The notes under the pieces: model-generated
Told to the model about the DNA's origin: nothing
Database searches by the model: none
What the model saw: only the letters and a program-made list of their open reading frames with translations
Part shown: positions 19,402 through 30,419 of the stretch, piece after piece
Numbering within the stretch: position 1 is the first letter of the stretch
How the letters are laid out: each line of letters opens with the position of its first letter
Origin: Mixophyes australis
Taxonomy: Eukaryota > Chordata > Amphibia > Anura > Limnodynastidae
DNA length: 64,000 nucleotides
Reading direction: 5' to 3'
Assembly (NCBI GenBank): GCA_036250195.1
Contig: JAVHZZ010000003.1
Location: 341,043,875 to 341,107,874 of the forward strand
Translations under genes and position numbers: made by a program

Positions 19402-20468
19402 GGACAGGGGTGATTTATGAATTTAGTATGCCTGTGTGCAAGAGAAGCTCTTATGACTCCCCTGTCTAAGGGGGAAAGGAAGAATTGTGGAGAAACATAT
19501 GTGACATGTGGTTTATATGCTCTCTCCACTTTGCCCTTGTCACATGTATTTCCCACCATTCTCCCTTTGTCCCGTGTACCCTGAGCAACTGCTTCCCCCA
19601 CAGGTCCCTAGTTGCTGGGCTGTCTGGGGAAGGAGGGCACTGGAGAGGAGCTCTGAGCAGAGCGCTGGTAACGTCCACTGATGATGTCACCGGCACTCTG
19701 CACAGACCATCCAAATCATGGCGCAGCAGCATGTAGTAGTGCAGCATTCTGACCCTCCCTCCGCCAGGCACTGCAGGAGGGTGGGAGCCCCTGGCCCCTG
19801 GCAGGACTGGGTTGGGAGAGCAGTGAGAAGTAATATGGAGTAATATCTACCGGTGATAATACAAAAACAAACTACAGGTTTTGCACGGCTTTCCAGCACA
19901 CTAGATGGACATATGGGACATACTATATTTACAAGTTACTCTTCAAGTTTTACTTATGGAAATGGAGCCATCTAATGATTAAAGCTGCTCTGATTACAAT
20001 TAGTGATTTCATGGAAAAATATATTAATTGTCTTATCAATAAGCCTAATCATTTTATTATTTTCTTTAAATGATGTTAGTGTCAATTATATGTTCATGAA
20101 TATGTCAACTGCACCTGGGTTTTGATGTAATTTGAAGTGTAAAACTATTTTCATGCATTCTATAAAACCCAATTTTCATAGTCAGAAATAATATTTCTTA
20201 GATATAAAATCAACTTACCTTAGACAGGTGATGTGAAATAGATTCAGTCATATAAAGAAATAGTGAATATAAACAGTGCTCAGTCACTTGCAAACAGTTG
20301 ATATCTGAGTGTTCTTTGCCAGGTGCTAAACTTTTATACCCAAGCTCAGTGACATCACAAAAGCTCTTTATGATACTATCTAGTTCCATGTTCAGCCTAG
20401 TCAAAGCTGGTAAATATCATGCTGCTTTAATTATACAACATAAAGAATGATAATTACATATATGCTTA
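19402..20468. repeat. Segmental duplication, copy 2 (no insertions)
   Basis: Direct repeat of 16631-19035. It carries the intact empty sites for both the hAT MITE and the Gypsy element of copy 1. Homology continues to TATGCTTA, after which the copies differ. Confidence 0.9.
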
Positions 20469-20577
20469 TAATATTTTAATGGGCACCAAACTGTCTGTAT
20501 AATAATCTTATGAGTTATCAAACATATAATTGACACTAACATCATATAAAGAAAACGATAAACTGATTAGGCTTATT
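20038..20577. repeat. Inverted repeat arms flanking copy 2 module
   Basis: Arms at 20038-20096 and 20521-20577 are reverse complements with few mismatches (AATAAGCCTAATCA, then TGATGTTAGTGTCAATTATA), enclosing about 425 bp. Copy 1 has only the left arm. The arms suggest that the duplicated unit is, or contains, a transposon-like inverted-repeat element. Confidence 0.65.
20215..20342 (-). promoter_or_regulatory. TATA-box plus splice-donor module, copy 2
   Basis: Same order and spacing as the module at 18778-18905: GGGTATAAAAG then AAGGTAAGT on the minus strand. A stretch of roughly 77 bp across the TATA region is identical to copy 1. The 64-codon open frame over it differs between copies almost only by amino-acid-changing substitutions, which argues against protein constraint. 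Confidence 0.3.
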
Positions 20578-20639
20578 GTAAAACGTTATGTACTTTGCTG
20601 TCACTATATAAATAAATGTTGATCATGATAGACGAAAGT

Positions 20640-22050
20640 GGTCTGCACCCATACTACAAAACTTTAAAGACTAGACATACAATACATTTTGAGACAAGTG
20701 AAGCTACAGTAACAGTCAGAGGTCATTGGATGGACAGTGGAAAATGAATAGAGTTAAACATTTATAAAAGTAAATAGACAAAGTGACTTTCACCCATTTC
20801 AAAGACTTAAAAGACTAGTACTATGAACTTCTCGATGGACAGAGCATTTATTGATAGCCAAGAGCGGAGCTTTCAAATACCTTGTTTTACTTATTTAATC
20901 TGAATAAGGGAGATCTGTGCCGTAATTCTGCCTTGTGAATTAAACAAGGGAACCCTGATATATATGCCATGTATTTCTACATCCAGTTACCATGTCCAAT
21001 TTGAGAGTAAAATGTCAATCTCGATTCATCCTTTAGGCTAAGCTCAAGTGCAGCATCTGACCTATTACGCTTGGTTAAGGACGACCTAATTGGGCAGGTC
21101 TCCTTGGTCTGAAGCCAGAAGGCCAGTGGTGTTTGGAGACGGAGTGCCTATGCCTCTGGGGGACAGGGCCCGCAGATTGCCTGAAAATCCAGTGATGGTG
21201 GGACTGGGTTTAACAGTAGATTGGGAGCACTTTTTTTTTAGTCTTATATGTATATATTCAAAGGTAAAGTAGAGGATGAATTTGTATATGGAAGTGAAGA
21301 TTCCTGTTTATTAAATTTGGATGACTTTACGAAAGATTAAGTATATTAACACCTTCGCAATTTGATTGGTCATGGGGAATATAAAAATGTCCCTTTGTCA
21401 GTTAACTCTCATTCATCTTGAGAAAGACTCACCAGGAACCGAAACACTTTGTAGGAAGGGAGTTACATGATGTTTGTTTGGTGTATCCTGCCAGGACTGT
21501 TTCCATCTGAATAAGAAGTATCTCTTTGCACCCCGGGGAGACTAACAACAAGATTGATAACACAATGCATTTTTACTTCTGATTCTGGTAGGAGTTCCTA
21601 CATATACCAACTCTTTTTATATGAATTTTGTGAACATTATTGCAATGTGAGTGTAACTTTTTTTAAATATTAAAATATCTGTGAATTTAAAACAATATTG
21701 CACCAGATATTTTTACTTTCTCTGCATATCTCCTATATATCTATGATGAGGATCGAAAATGTGTATATCACATACAGGAAAGTTTACTGTATCATAAAGG
21801 CATCTTACTGATGGCTACATACAAAGAATAGTTCTTGTACGTCTATTACCACAAGGAGCCTTAACATTTCGAAGACATGTTGCACTATGTATCACTTAAA
21901 GGACCTAATATATTAAGGACAGTTAAAGTAAGAATATATCTTGTAAGTTGATTACCACTGGGCGGGCCTATTTGGGGCACTCATTAATACAAATCTTTAA
22001 GAGTTTATTTTATATTTTATTACCATTTATGTCACAGGATTGCACTATTG
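20640..22050. other. No gene; possible retroelement relic
   Basis: No open frame with family resemblance. It contains an inverted CCAAT motif and a TATAAAAA motif near 21365-21390, followed by a hammerhead-like GAAAC motif at 21418-21460. Confidence 0.35.
21418..21462 (+). ncRNA. Degenerate hammerhead-like motif
   Basis: CTTGAGAAAGACTC...CCGAAACACTTTG resembles the CUGAUGA/GAAA core order of hammerhead ribozymes found in amphibian retroelements. Core positions C3, U7 and G8 are altered, so no activity is expected. Confidence 0.2.
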
Positions 22051-22061
22051 GTATAATCAGA

Positions 22062-22285
22062 AGGGGAGAGAGGGGGCTGTAAACAACAGGGGGGAAAGAT
22101 TGGGGTATAGAGAACAGGGGGAAAGAGGGGGCATTAGAGAACAGGGGGAAAGAGGGAGCTGTAAAAAAACAATGAAAGGGGTAGAGAGGGCTGTAAAAAA
22201 TGGGGGATGAGAGAGGGGGCTATAAAAAAAAACAGGAGAGGAGAGAGGAGGCTGTAAAGAACAGGAGGGGAAAGAGGGGGCCATA
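22062..22285. repeat. Purine-rich degenerate minisatellite
   Basis: Units of roughly 30-40 bp based on GAACAGGGGGAAAGAGGGGGCTGTA, almost free of C on the plus strand. It gives a spurious Pro/Ser/Leu-rich minus-strand frame. Confidence 0.75.
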
Positions 22286-22339
22286 ATAAGTAATTAATTC
22301 TAAATAATAAATAAGTACTATATTCAAAAGGCAGTGATG

Positions 22340-23008
22340 TGTTTATCAGTAATAATAATCTCTATTAAATGTGGTGGAAATTTGTATGCCATAAATTTTA
22401 TTGTGGGGCTGGTGGGGGAAATAGGCCTTTGTATTAAATGGGAATGCTATTAATTCTGGGGCTGGTGAGTGGTGAAATTGGTTGGGTTATTAAATGTGAA
22501 TGCTTTTAATTTAATGGGACTGGTTTGGGGTAAGGAGGCTTATTTATTAAACATAAACACTTATGTAGGGCTGATTAGGGGGAAGGAGACATAATTATTA
22601 AATGCAGGTGCTATTTAATTTAATGTTGGGGCTATATCGGGGAAAATAAACAATATTCATTAATTGTGAACGCTATTAATTAAATTCTGGGGCTGATTGG
22701 ATACAAGGAGGCCTGTTTATTTAACAAAAAAAGCTAAAGATTTAATGTCAGACTGGTTGGGTGGCATAGTGTTTAGTGAATGCTCGACTTTCCAGGAGGT
22801 GCATAGTAACTATCTCTTTTCCAAACAGGGAACCCAACATTTCAGGATCCGGCCAAGCAGATACTGCGTTTATGACATCGCCAACAGCACCAGGTAAGAA
22901 TGTACCCTCTGGCTGTGCGTTCCCGCGAGTGTGTGGGAAGGGGGGGGGGGGGCGAGGGGGCAGTGCTCTGTTTTGCCCAGGGCACTAAAATGTTTAGTTA
23001 TGCCACTG
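22340..23008 (-). mobile_element. hAT family B/C copy with degenerate 60-75-bp repeats
   Basis: Units built on ATTAAATGTGAATGCTATTAA and GGGGCTGGT recur from about 22360 to 22735. They are the complement of the CCCCA...ATTAAAT blocks inside the elements at 3744 and 40744. The right end TTAGTTATGCCACTG is a typical hAT terminus. The left end and target duplication were not found. A poly-G tract lies near 22940. Confidence 0.5.
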
Positions 23009-23439
23009 GTTTAGACAGCACTTGGTTCACTTAATTTATTTTTTCTATTATTTATTGGATCTAAGTATATGTCTAGCTTTGGTTAAAGTACACAAGGCAG
23101 CAGTCTGTTGTGAAGCGCTGTACAAATCCTTATCTTACATTTTTTTAAGGTTAAATATTATATCTACTTTTTACCTTATCTACTGTAAAAACAATGTTAT
23201 CTGTCACTAAGTTATAGTCTATTTTCAAGAAAGATTTGTGGGTTGAATAATCTCCAGGGATCTGATAAGTAGTAGATTGTTTTAGGGTCTAAAAGTGTTC
23301 CCAAATGAAGGACTGGAGGTTGGTTACCCTATAAAAATAACCCCATGCTAGGACCTATGTCATTTGTAAAAAGTTATTGTAATTAATGATGAAAGAGAGA
23401 TCAAAAGTAAACATAACATACATGTAAAGCTTCAAGACT

Positions 23440-23612
23440 GAGAAACCTAAGGCAAGAAATAAGGGATGTTTGCCATTCCAAGGACTATTGAACTTAAACG
23501 TAGAGAGACAGTAATCAATATTTTCCATCCCAAGGTACTATTAAATTTAAACAGAGACAGACAATAACGAATGTTTGCTATCCAAGGGTAATGTTGAGTT
23601 TAGATATAGATA
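23440..23612. repeat. Degenerate tandem repeat, about 65 bp, 3 copies
   Basis: Three successive versions of TTTGCCAT(T/C)CCAAGG...ACTATTGAACTTAAAC...GAGACAG. Divergence between units is high. Confidence 0.6.
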
Positions 23613-23636
23613 ATATAAGTGAATATTTGTTCATTT

Positions 23637-23768
23637 GGTCAGCAAGGTGGCATAGTGATGTCATGGCTTCCATTGTGGAGTTTGCATGTTCTCCTTGTGT
23701 TGATGTTGTTTTTCTCCATGTGCTCCAGTTTCCTCCCACACTCAAAAGACATGCTGATAGGTTAATAT
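23637..23768 (+). repeat. SINE fragment with internal deletion (family D)
   Basis: Head CAGCAAGGTGGCATAGTG joins directly to the body TGGAGTTTGCATGTTCTCC...TTTCCTCCCACACTC, so the B-box region is deleted. No tail. Confidence 0.7.
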
Positions 23769-23769
23769 C

Positions 23770-25585
23770 TTTGTGTATGCATGTGTGTGGCCATTTGTTT
23801 GAAATACAAGGAAATAATATATCAGTGAAAGTGTTAAATAATGGCTTAAAATGCTGAGTGTGTAGAGAATATTTTAAAAAGGATGTGTTCGAATTGATTG
23901 GTGTGCAACACAGTGGGCAATCAAAGTAACAACATATGTAAAGCTACTTATAGATAAACCAAATTATATATTATGAATGAAGTTTGAGAGCATAATATTT
24001 ACATAAATTATGGGGAACACATATCAGAATAAACGTAGTTGTATCTCCAGGGTGTGTAAGGTTACACTTTTAAATAGAAATGTAAATTTTTTGTTGGCAA
24101 TGTAGTCTTAAAAAAATAAGATAAATCTTATGTGTAATGAGTGGTGAGTGAGACAAAAAAGAAATACAAAAGTGAATAATATATATATAATATATAGAGA
24201 GAGAGTGCATATGATTTTAACTGCATTTTAATGGGGTTTGAAGCATATAGGTCAGTGTGGGACCTGCATAAGGTATCATTGACACTAGGATGCAGGCTTA
24301 AATATTTTGATCAAAATGTGAATTCCCGGACTCCTGAACTCCTATGAAGTATGTGAGTTAGGGGCTTTGATGATGCAATTCAACACAAATTGCATAATTT
24401 TGATGCAATTTTAATGTCGCTGTAGGAGGTGGGGCAAAAACAATGCGATTTATGGTGCCCTGTACCTCTCCGCACATGCTATTCAGTTGGCATGTATGCA
24501 TTCAACTGCCCAAGTGTGATGCAGGTAATAGAGACCATTGTGGTGTAATACTCTAAACTATTCAGTGCTCATGGGATGGCTTCTGTAATAGATATTTTGT
24601 GTAGATATTACACCTTTTACTAACGTCACTTATTGCTCAGGAAGTGTAGAGAATCGAAGTTCCAACAGTTCAAATTTCTGTGATATCCAAATTGCAATGT
24701 CAAATTTGCAGGAGGTTTTATATTAAAAGATCATTGGTATTACATCAACAGCAGTAATCTTCATTTCATACTCTAAAAACTGGGATGGGTACTGCCCCTT
24801 TTTCCTATGAGGTTGCACACAGTGTATCGTCTTATTCGCTCCATCCGCGTATATATTATTGCATGCACAATGCTTAGAGATAAGTTAATCTTGGCAAATC
24901 TTTTGTTACTGGTTAAATAAAATTACTTGAAAAGAAGTATCAAATTAAAATATATATTCATGTTAGGCCCCATGATGCAATTTAATTCACTTTCTACATT
25001 TTTTTTTTCAATTCCTGTGATGTTTGTTTTTTACACAGGTAGAAAAGGTGTGAGATTTTTACACTGCTCTTTATATTTCAAAACAGTATCTCAAAAGAGT
25101 ATTGCAATTGCGTAATTTACCTGTGAAATGTAATAAATGTACTCAATAAAGTACAGTAAACTCTGCTGTTAATGTATGCAGATTTTAAGATTATTAATAA
25201 ATTATGGTGTTTGTAAATCAATCATCTCGAAATTTTGTTCAATTTTCTTGCATACCGCTGTTGTTTAATCAAGTGGATTCCATTTTCAGTAGCTTTGAAT
25301 TCTTTCCCATAAATAAAAATATACAATACATGTTCTATACAATCTCAAGGACAGAAATGGAACTGGAAGTGTCATACATAACCTCCTACCATTCACTTTA
25401 AACAGTGCAAGGTCAGTCAAGATTCCACTAATGTCTGAATCACACTTTCTTTATGCTACAGTATTCCAATGGGGAAAAGATGACAATACCAAGTAGCTTA
25501 TTTTTTAAATGCAACTAAAAAAACAATATTTAATAACTTGTAGAAGAGGGTAAACTACATTGTTACCGTTCCCTGGAGATAAGAA
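23770..25585. other. No recognised feature
   Basis: AT-rich unique sequence with a short (TA)/(GA) tract near 24180. Open frames are short and unsupported. Confidence 0.4.
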
Positions 25586-25589
25586 AAAA

Positions 25590-25760
25590 AGCTTTAATTA
25601 ATCAGAAATTAATTAGAAGACTGCACGCTGCTAAATGCTGGCATAATTCTGTGAAAGTCCATCCCACATCGTTAGCCCCTGGCTAATTAATTGGCAGTTG
25701 CGTGAGCAACAATTATGCGCTGGAGAAGTTACTTTGCATGTTTACAAACCTAACTTTTAC
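25590..25760. promoter_or_regulatory. Candidate conserved noncoding element
   Basis: Non-repetitive, with clustered homeodomain-type TAATTA sites (CTTTAATTAATCAG, AAATTAATTAGAAG, GGCTAATTAATTGG) and an ACAATTATGC motif. The composition resembles vertebrate developmental enhancers. This is a pattern-based guess with no alignment. Confidence 0.2.
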
Positions 25761-26150
25761 AAAATAGACAATCTGAGCAAAAGATTTCCATTATTATACA
25801 AGTGTCTTTGTTTAGGATCTAAGGAAACACACTTCCAACTTAAAAAACATAATTGCAGGTTCTGGGGGAGGCTGAAATTACAAATCTGATATTAAGTATG
25901 TGTAACATATCTATCACGGAGGAGGGGGGACATTACTGGTAGCTCATCACGAATGGACAAATATCCAACTCCATGGCCTAGCAGAAATAGGGTTTCTGAT
26001 GTCTGTGTTTTTATGGAAACAGCCAGTGATCAAAGTGGACATTTAGAAGTGGAGGTATGGAATATGTAATGGGAATGCAAGTGAATGGAATCTTATAATT
26101 TTCTAATGAAGGCAGTAAGATAAGTGGTGGTATGGCATACCACCGTTTAT

Positions 26151-26461
26151 CATACTTGCCAACTCTCCTGGAATGCCCGGGAGACTCCCGAATTCCAGGT
26201 AGGTCTCCGGGACTCCTGGGAGAGCTGGCAATTCTCCCGCATCTACCCACTTCCTTGTAAAGTGGGCAGATTTCAAGTCTCCATGATGCGATTCTCCGGG
26301 AATCGATCATTTTGGCCTGCACCCTGTGTTAAAATTACGCGTTTGCATCATTACGGCACAGGGGTGGGGCCAAAATGATGTGATTCGCGGATCCCCACCC
26401 CCTCACGCCCACCTCTACTCTGAGATTCCCGGAGGCCAGTCTTTAAAAGTTGGCAACTATG
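26151..26461. mobile_element. hAT-type MITE, family A (copy 3)
   Basis: Ends CATACTTGCCAACTCTCC and GTTGGCAACTATG. The flanks CCGTTTAT (26143-26150) and CCGTATAT (26462-26469) match at 7 of 8. The interior has several CCGGGAG/CTCCCGG palindromes. Confidence 0.82.
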
Positions 26462-26469
26462 CCGTATAT

Positions 26470-27170
26470 TCACCCCCACTTTCACCACTGGTAACAGTCC
26501 TGAGGAGAAATCATGAGGGGTAGCTATTCTATTCTCTAACAGATGCTACACACTACCATGGACATAGATGGTTTCTGGTGTTAAAGATGAAAACATTTCT
26601 TCAAATGTTTACCTTTGTTAACTCATATGCTCCCTTTCAGGGCCAGACCAAATTCCTGGCCAATGCGCTAGAGGTAGCTCTTTAAAAAGTATCCTGATGG
26701 CAAGAGGTGACCTAAATTAGACCTTGTATATCCTAAAAATAATAAATAGTTATATCCAAAGGATAAGGTACCTGCTTCATAAATATTAGATGGCTGACTC
26801 ATGTAGGATCCAACATCCATTAGGACGTGACTACACTTATTTTTCTCATACCCATTCCATGTACTCATATAGATTATATTTTAAACATTAGGCAAGGGTG
26901 TACACTCTCAGCAATAATTTCAGCACAAGCCAATTAGGATTCGGCACAGGCCTTCCACTTCCATGGATTCAGCAAGCCTTTCACTTTTCCTGGCTTACCT
27001 TTCAATTAGGATATTTAGGAACAACTCTGACTAAGGACAACTCATTAATAATTGAATCAAATTTCCCATTTGCACTCTAAGGTGCAAAAATATTTAACGA
27101 TCTAGGATCAGATGCAGTTCTAATAGATTGGTAGGATGAACATAAGGTGAATGTATGGATGATTAGACTC
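26470..27170. other. No recognised feature
   Basis: Apparently unique sequence with short unsupported open frames. Confidence 0.4.
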
Positions 27171-27175
27171 AACGG

Positions 27176-27260
27176 GCCTGATTCATTAAAGCATGCAAAA
27201 TGAGAGTAAATTGCATTTTTTTCACGTAAATCGGGCATACACATGTCAGTATTCAACAAG
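27176..27260. repeat. Family E Harbinger-type MITE end (fragment)
   Basis: Starts GGGCCTGATTCATTAA like 12485 and 36284, then loses similarity after a CATACACATGTCAGTATT-type block. Confidence 0.5.
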
Positions 27261-27769
27261 GAGAAACGAAGAAGGACCAGTAAGATATAATATGGCAAAA
27301 TTAAAGATCCAAAATGCCTCTTTAAATTTGGGTGTTTTTTAATAAATTGCTCATGCTATTGAGTGTGCATTTAATGGATACAAAACCTGTTACTTTAAGG
27401 TTTTTGATCTACTATTATGATGTTGGGAGAAATGTCTGGATACACTGAGCTAGGTATGAATTATAAAAATAAAAGTTAAAAACGCCTGGCCTGATTTCTA
27501 CGTCTGTGGGATATTGGTAATATCTCTCCTATGTTCTCAGTACCATCTTGTTGTACATATACAATTAAACAGTCTATTAATTGAGTACTTTACATATAAA
27601 ACTATTCATACTGTTTATGTACTACTGAAAAAAAATGGGAGGTCTTTGTTCTGCAATGTGGTGGGGTCTTATGCAGCAATTAGGTGTGCTGAAAGGGAGA
27701 GAGTCTATACAAATGTTCACCAATGGAAAGGGGGATCTCTGTGCAGTGAGAGGGTTCTTGTGTGATGGG

Positions 27770-28211
27770 CAGGGCCGGATTAACCCGAGGTCCAACTGGG
27801 TTAGAGCCCAGGGGCCTCGGGCATCTGGGGGGCCCTTGAAAGTGCTTGGTTTTTGTTTTTTTTTCTTTAGAGCCACTCAGCTGTAGCGCGTCTGCTAGCA
27901 TTATTCATCGGGCCAGGGGCATCCCTGGCTCCGACTGTCAGTTGGTCACGGAGAATGGCAGGCAGCTAACAGCAAATGTTATGCTGTTAGCTGCCTGCTG
28001 TCATTGTAGTCCTTTCACAGCGCGCAGTAATCTCTTTATTGAGGAGATCTCGCGAGAGTGAGACTATGAGTCATAGAGGGAGTGGAAAAACGCCTGCAGC
28101 CAGGTCGGATCAGGAACAGGAGGTAAGCGGAAGGGGGTCGGCCCCACACATGTGGGGGGGCTTCACAGTACCCTTAGCCCGGGGGGTCTCCATTCTCTTA
28201 ATCCGGCCCTG
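27770..28211. mobile_element. hAT-type MITE (442 bp), GGGCCGGATTAA family
   Basis: Ends CAGGGCCGGATTAA and TTAATCCGGCCCTG are perfect 14-bp inverted repeats. A perfect 8-bp duplication, GTGATGGG, flanks them (27762-27769 and 28212-28219). The interior carries an imperfect palindrome around GGCAGCTAACAGCA/TGCTGTTAGCTGCC. Sister elements lie at 3744 and 56539. Confidence 0.93.
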
Positions 28212-28565
28212 GTGATGGGAGGGTTTTTTTGTGCAAGCAGGGATATACGCAAGGTGCAATGGTAATGTAGGGATCTTCTTGCCATTACTGCTATTTGGTA
28301 TAGGGAGGCACTGGTTCATATTTTTGCACCAGGGCCCAGGTACTTACAGTTACATAGGAAAGTAGAATTTGACAGCCTACAGTTCCAACTACTCTTTTTG
28401 TGTTTGTTGTTGTTTTATATTTTAAATCTAATACTTAACAATAGACTTTGGTTGGTCCCATGTATTACTGAAATGTTGTACTGTATGAATCTTCACAGCA
28501 ACTATTGGGAGACTATTCAATGGCTCTATCAACCTCTCTGTAAAAATGTTCTTCATTATGTTACC

Positions 28566-28658
28566 ATTCATCATCATTAGCTATTTATATAGCACCACTA
28601 ATTTCACAGTGCTGTACAGAGAACTCACTCACATTAATCCCTGCCTCATTGGAGCTTA
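28566..28658 (-). repeat. SINE (family D), tail part, split by Tc1
   Basis: CATCATCATTAGCTATTTAT and GTGCTGTACAGAGAACTCAC lead up to GGAGCTTA, where the Tc1 element begins. The rest of the same SINE resumes at 29730. Confidence 0.9.
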
Positions 28659-29729
28659 CAGTCATGGCCAAAAGTTTTGAGAATGACAAAAATATTATTT
28701 TTCACAAAATCTGCTGCCTCAGGTGAAAGTGTTCATAAGGACAAGGCTTTTGATCACTCTGTCATACTGATTGAGTTAGAATAGCTGTGGGATCGGGGCA
28801 CCACCAGTGCAGAGCTTGCTCAGGAATGGCAGCAGGCAGGTGTGAGTGCATCTGCATGCAAAGTGAGGCGAAGACTTTTGGAGGATGGCCTGCTGTCAAA
28901 AAGGCCAGCAAAGAAGCCACTTCTCTCCAGGAAAAACATCAGAGACAGACTGATATTCTGCAAAAGGTACAGGGATTGGACTGCTGAGGACTGTGATAAA
29001 GTCATTTTCTCTGATGAATGCCCTTTCAGATTGTTTGGGGCATCTGGAAAAATGATTGTCCAGAGTAGGAAAGGTGAGCGCAATCATCAGACCTGTGTCA
29101 TTCATGTATGGGGTTGCTTCTCAGTCAAGGGAGTGGGCTCACTCACAATTTTGCCTAAAAACACAGCCATTATTAAAGAATGGTACCAAAGCATCCTCCA
29201 AGAGGAACTTCTCCCAACCCTCCAAGAACAGTTTGGTGACGAACAATTCCTTTTCCAGCATTATGGAGCAGCTTGTCATAAGGCAAAAGTGATAAAAAAA
29301 AGTAGCTTGGGGATCAAAACATCGAAATTTTGGGTCCATGTCCAGGAAACTCCCCAGACCTTAATCCGATTGAGAACTTGTGGTCAATCCTCAAGAGGAA
29401 AAACAAAAACTGACAAATTCTGACAAACTTCAAGCATTGATTAGGCAAGAATGGGCAGCCATCAGTCAGTATGTAGCCCAGAAGTTGATTGACAGCATGC
29501 CCGGGCAAATTGCAGCGGTTTTCAAAAAGAAGGGTCAACACTGCATATATTGACTCTTTGCATAAACTTAATGTAATTGTCAATAAAAGCCTTTGACACC
29601 TATGAAATGTTTGTAATATTACTTCAGTATACCATAGCAACATCTGACAAAAAGGGCTAAAAACTCTGAAGCAGCAAACTTTGTGAAAAATAATATTTGT
29701 GCCTTTCTCAAAACTTTTGGCCATGACTG
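28659..29729 (+). mobile_element. Tc1-like transposon, internally deleted
   Basis: Terminal inverted repeats of about 64 bp, beginning CAGTCATGGCCAAAAGTTTT, with about six mismatches between ends. The TA dinucleotide is duplicated at 28657-28658 and 29730-29731, the Tc1/mariner hallmark. At 1071 bp it is shorter than a complete Tc1 element (about 1.6 kb); the missing part corresponds to the transposase N-terminal DNA-binding region. Confidence 0.95.
28803..29553 (+). pseudogene. Tc1 transposase remnant (DDE domain, broken)
   Basis: The reading frame covers the catalytic half of a Tc1-type transposase, which cuts and joins transposon ends. Recognisable blocks are SAELAQEW, RRRLLEDGL, KPLLSRKNI, VIFSDE (first catalytic Asp), HVWGCFS and LLPTLQEQFGDEQ. 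The block that should hold the second Asp reads FQHYGAACH, so that Asp is replaced by Tyr. Around 29320-29345 the frame shifts; the downstream block with SPDLNPIEN (third acidic residue) is in another frame, and the natural stop is at 29551-29553. The paired-type helix-turn-helix N-terminus is deleted. It is non-functional. Confidence 0.92.
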
Positions 29730-29751
29730 TACAGTCTAAATTCCCTAACAT

Positions 29752-29816
<65 letters not shown>

Positions 29817-29996
29817 GGTAATAACCTACCTGTAGGTTTTAGAAGTGTGGGAGGAAACTGAGCACCCAGAGGAAACCCACACAAACATGGGGAGAACATG
29901 CAAACTCCACACAGATAAGGCCATGGTCGGGAATCAAATTAATGACCCAGTGCTGTGAGGCAGAAATGCTAACCACTAAGCCACCGTCAACTTCAA
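29730..29996 (-). repeat. SINE (family D), head and body part, split by Tc1
   Basis: Continues the SINE at CAGTCTAAATTCCCTAAC, then (CA)n, then GGTTTTAGAAGTGTGGGAGG, then the antisense tRNA-like head ending GCTAACCACTAAGCCACCGT. With 28566-28658 it makes one nearly complete SINE. Confidence 0.9.
29754..29811. repeat. (CA)n microsatellite
   Basis: About 57 bp of CA repeat, expanded from the TC/TG-rich body of the SINE. It produces Cys-Val open frames on the minus strand. Confidence 0.95.
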
Positions 29997-30400
29997 AGTG
30001 TATATCCTTATTCTAGAACTTTTCTCAAATGCTACCTTTCTGAACTCTAATAATACATTTGATGACTTTGAATGTTTCTATCATATCACCTCTGCCCCTT
30101 CTGTCCTCTAAGCTGTACATGTTCAACTGTTGAATTCTTTCCTGATCAGTTTTGTTAGGCAGCTCATGCACCATTTTAGCAGCCATTCTGTTTTTTTTTC
30201 TTTTTTCTATTTTATTAATGTCTGTTTGAGATAGCGCCTCTAGACCTTTTCACAGTACTCAATGGGAGGTCTAACCAGTGGGAAAATAATCTCCCTAAGC
30301 TATTAATATCTCTTCCTATACAGCCAAGTATTCTTTTGACTTTTCTTCACTCCCTGTTGCTCCCTGCATGTAACGACAATCTCCTATTTTCTGCACACGT
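29997..30400 (-). repeat. CR1-like LINE fragment
   Basis: The complement contains GGACAGAAGGGGCAGAGGTG and ATGATAGAAACATTCAAA, the conserved CR1 3'-region text, and then the CAAAAGAATACTTGGCTG segment. No open frame remains. Confidence 0.65.
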
Positions 30401-30419
30401 CTGGGTTAGGGTGGCAAGA

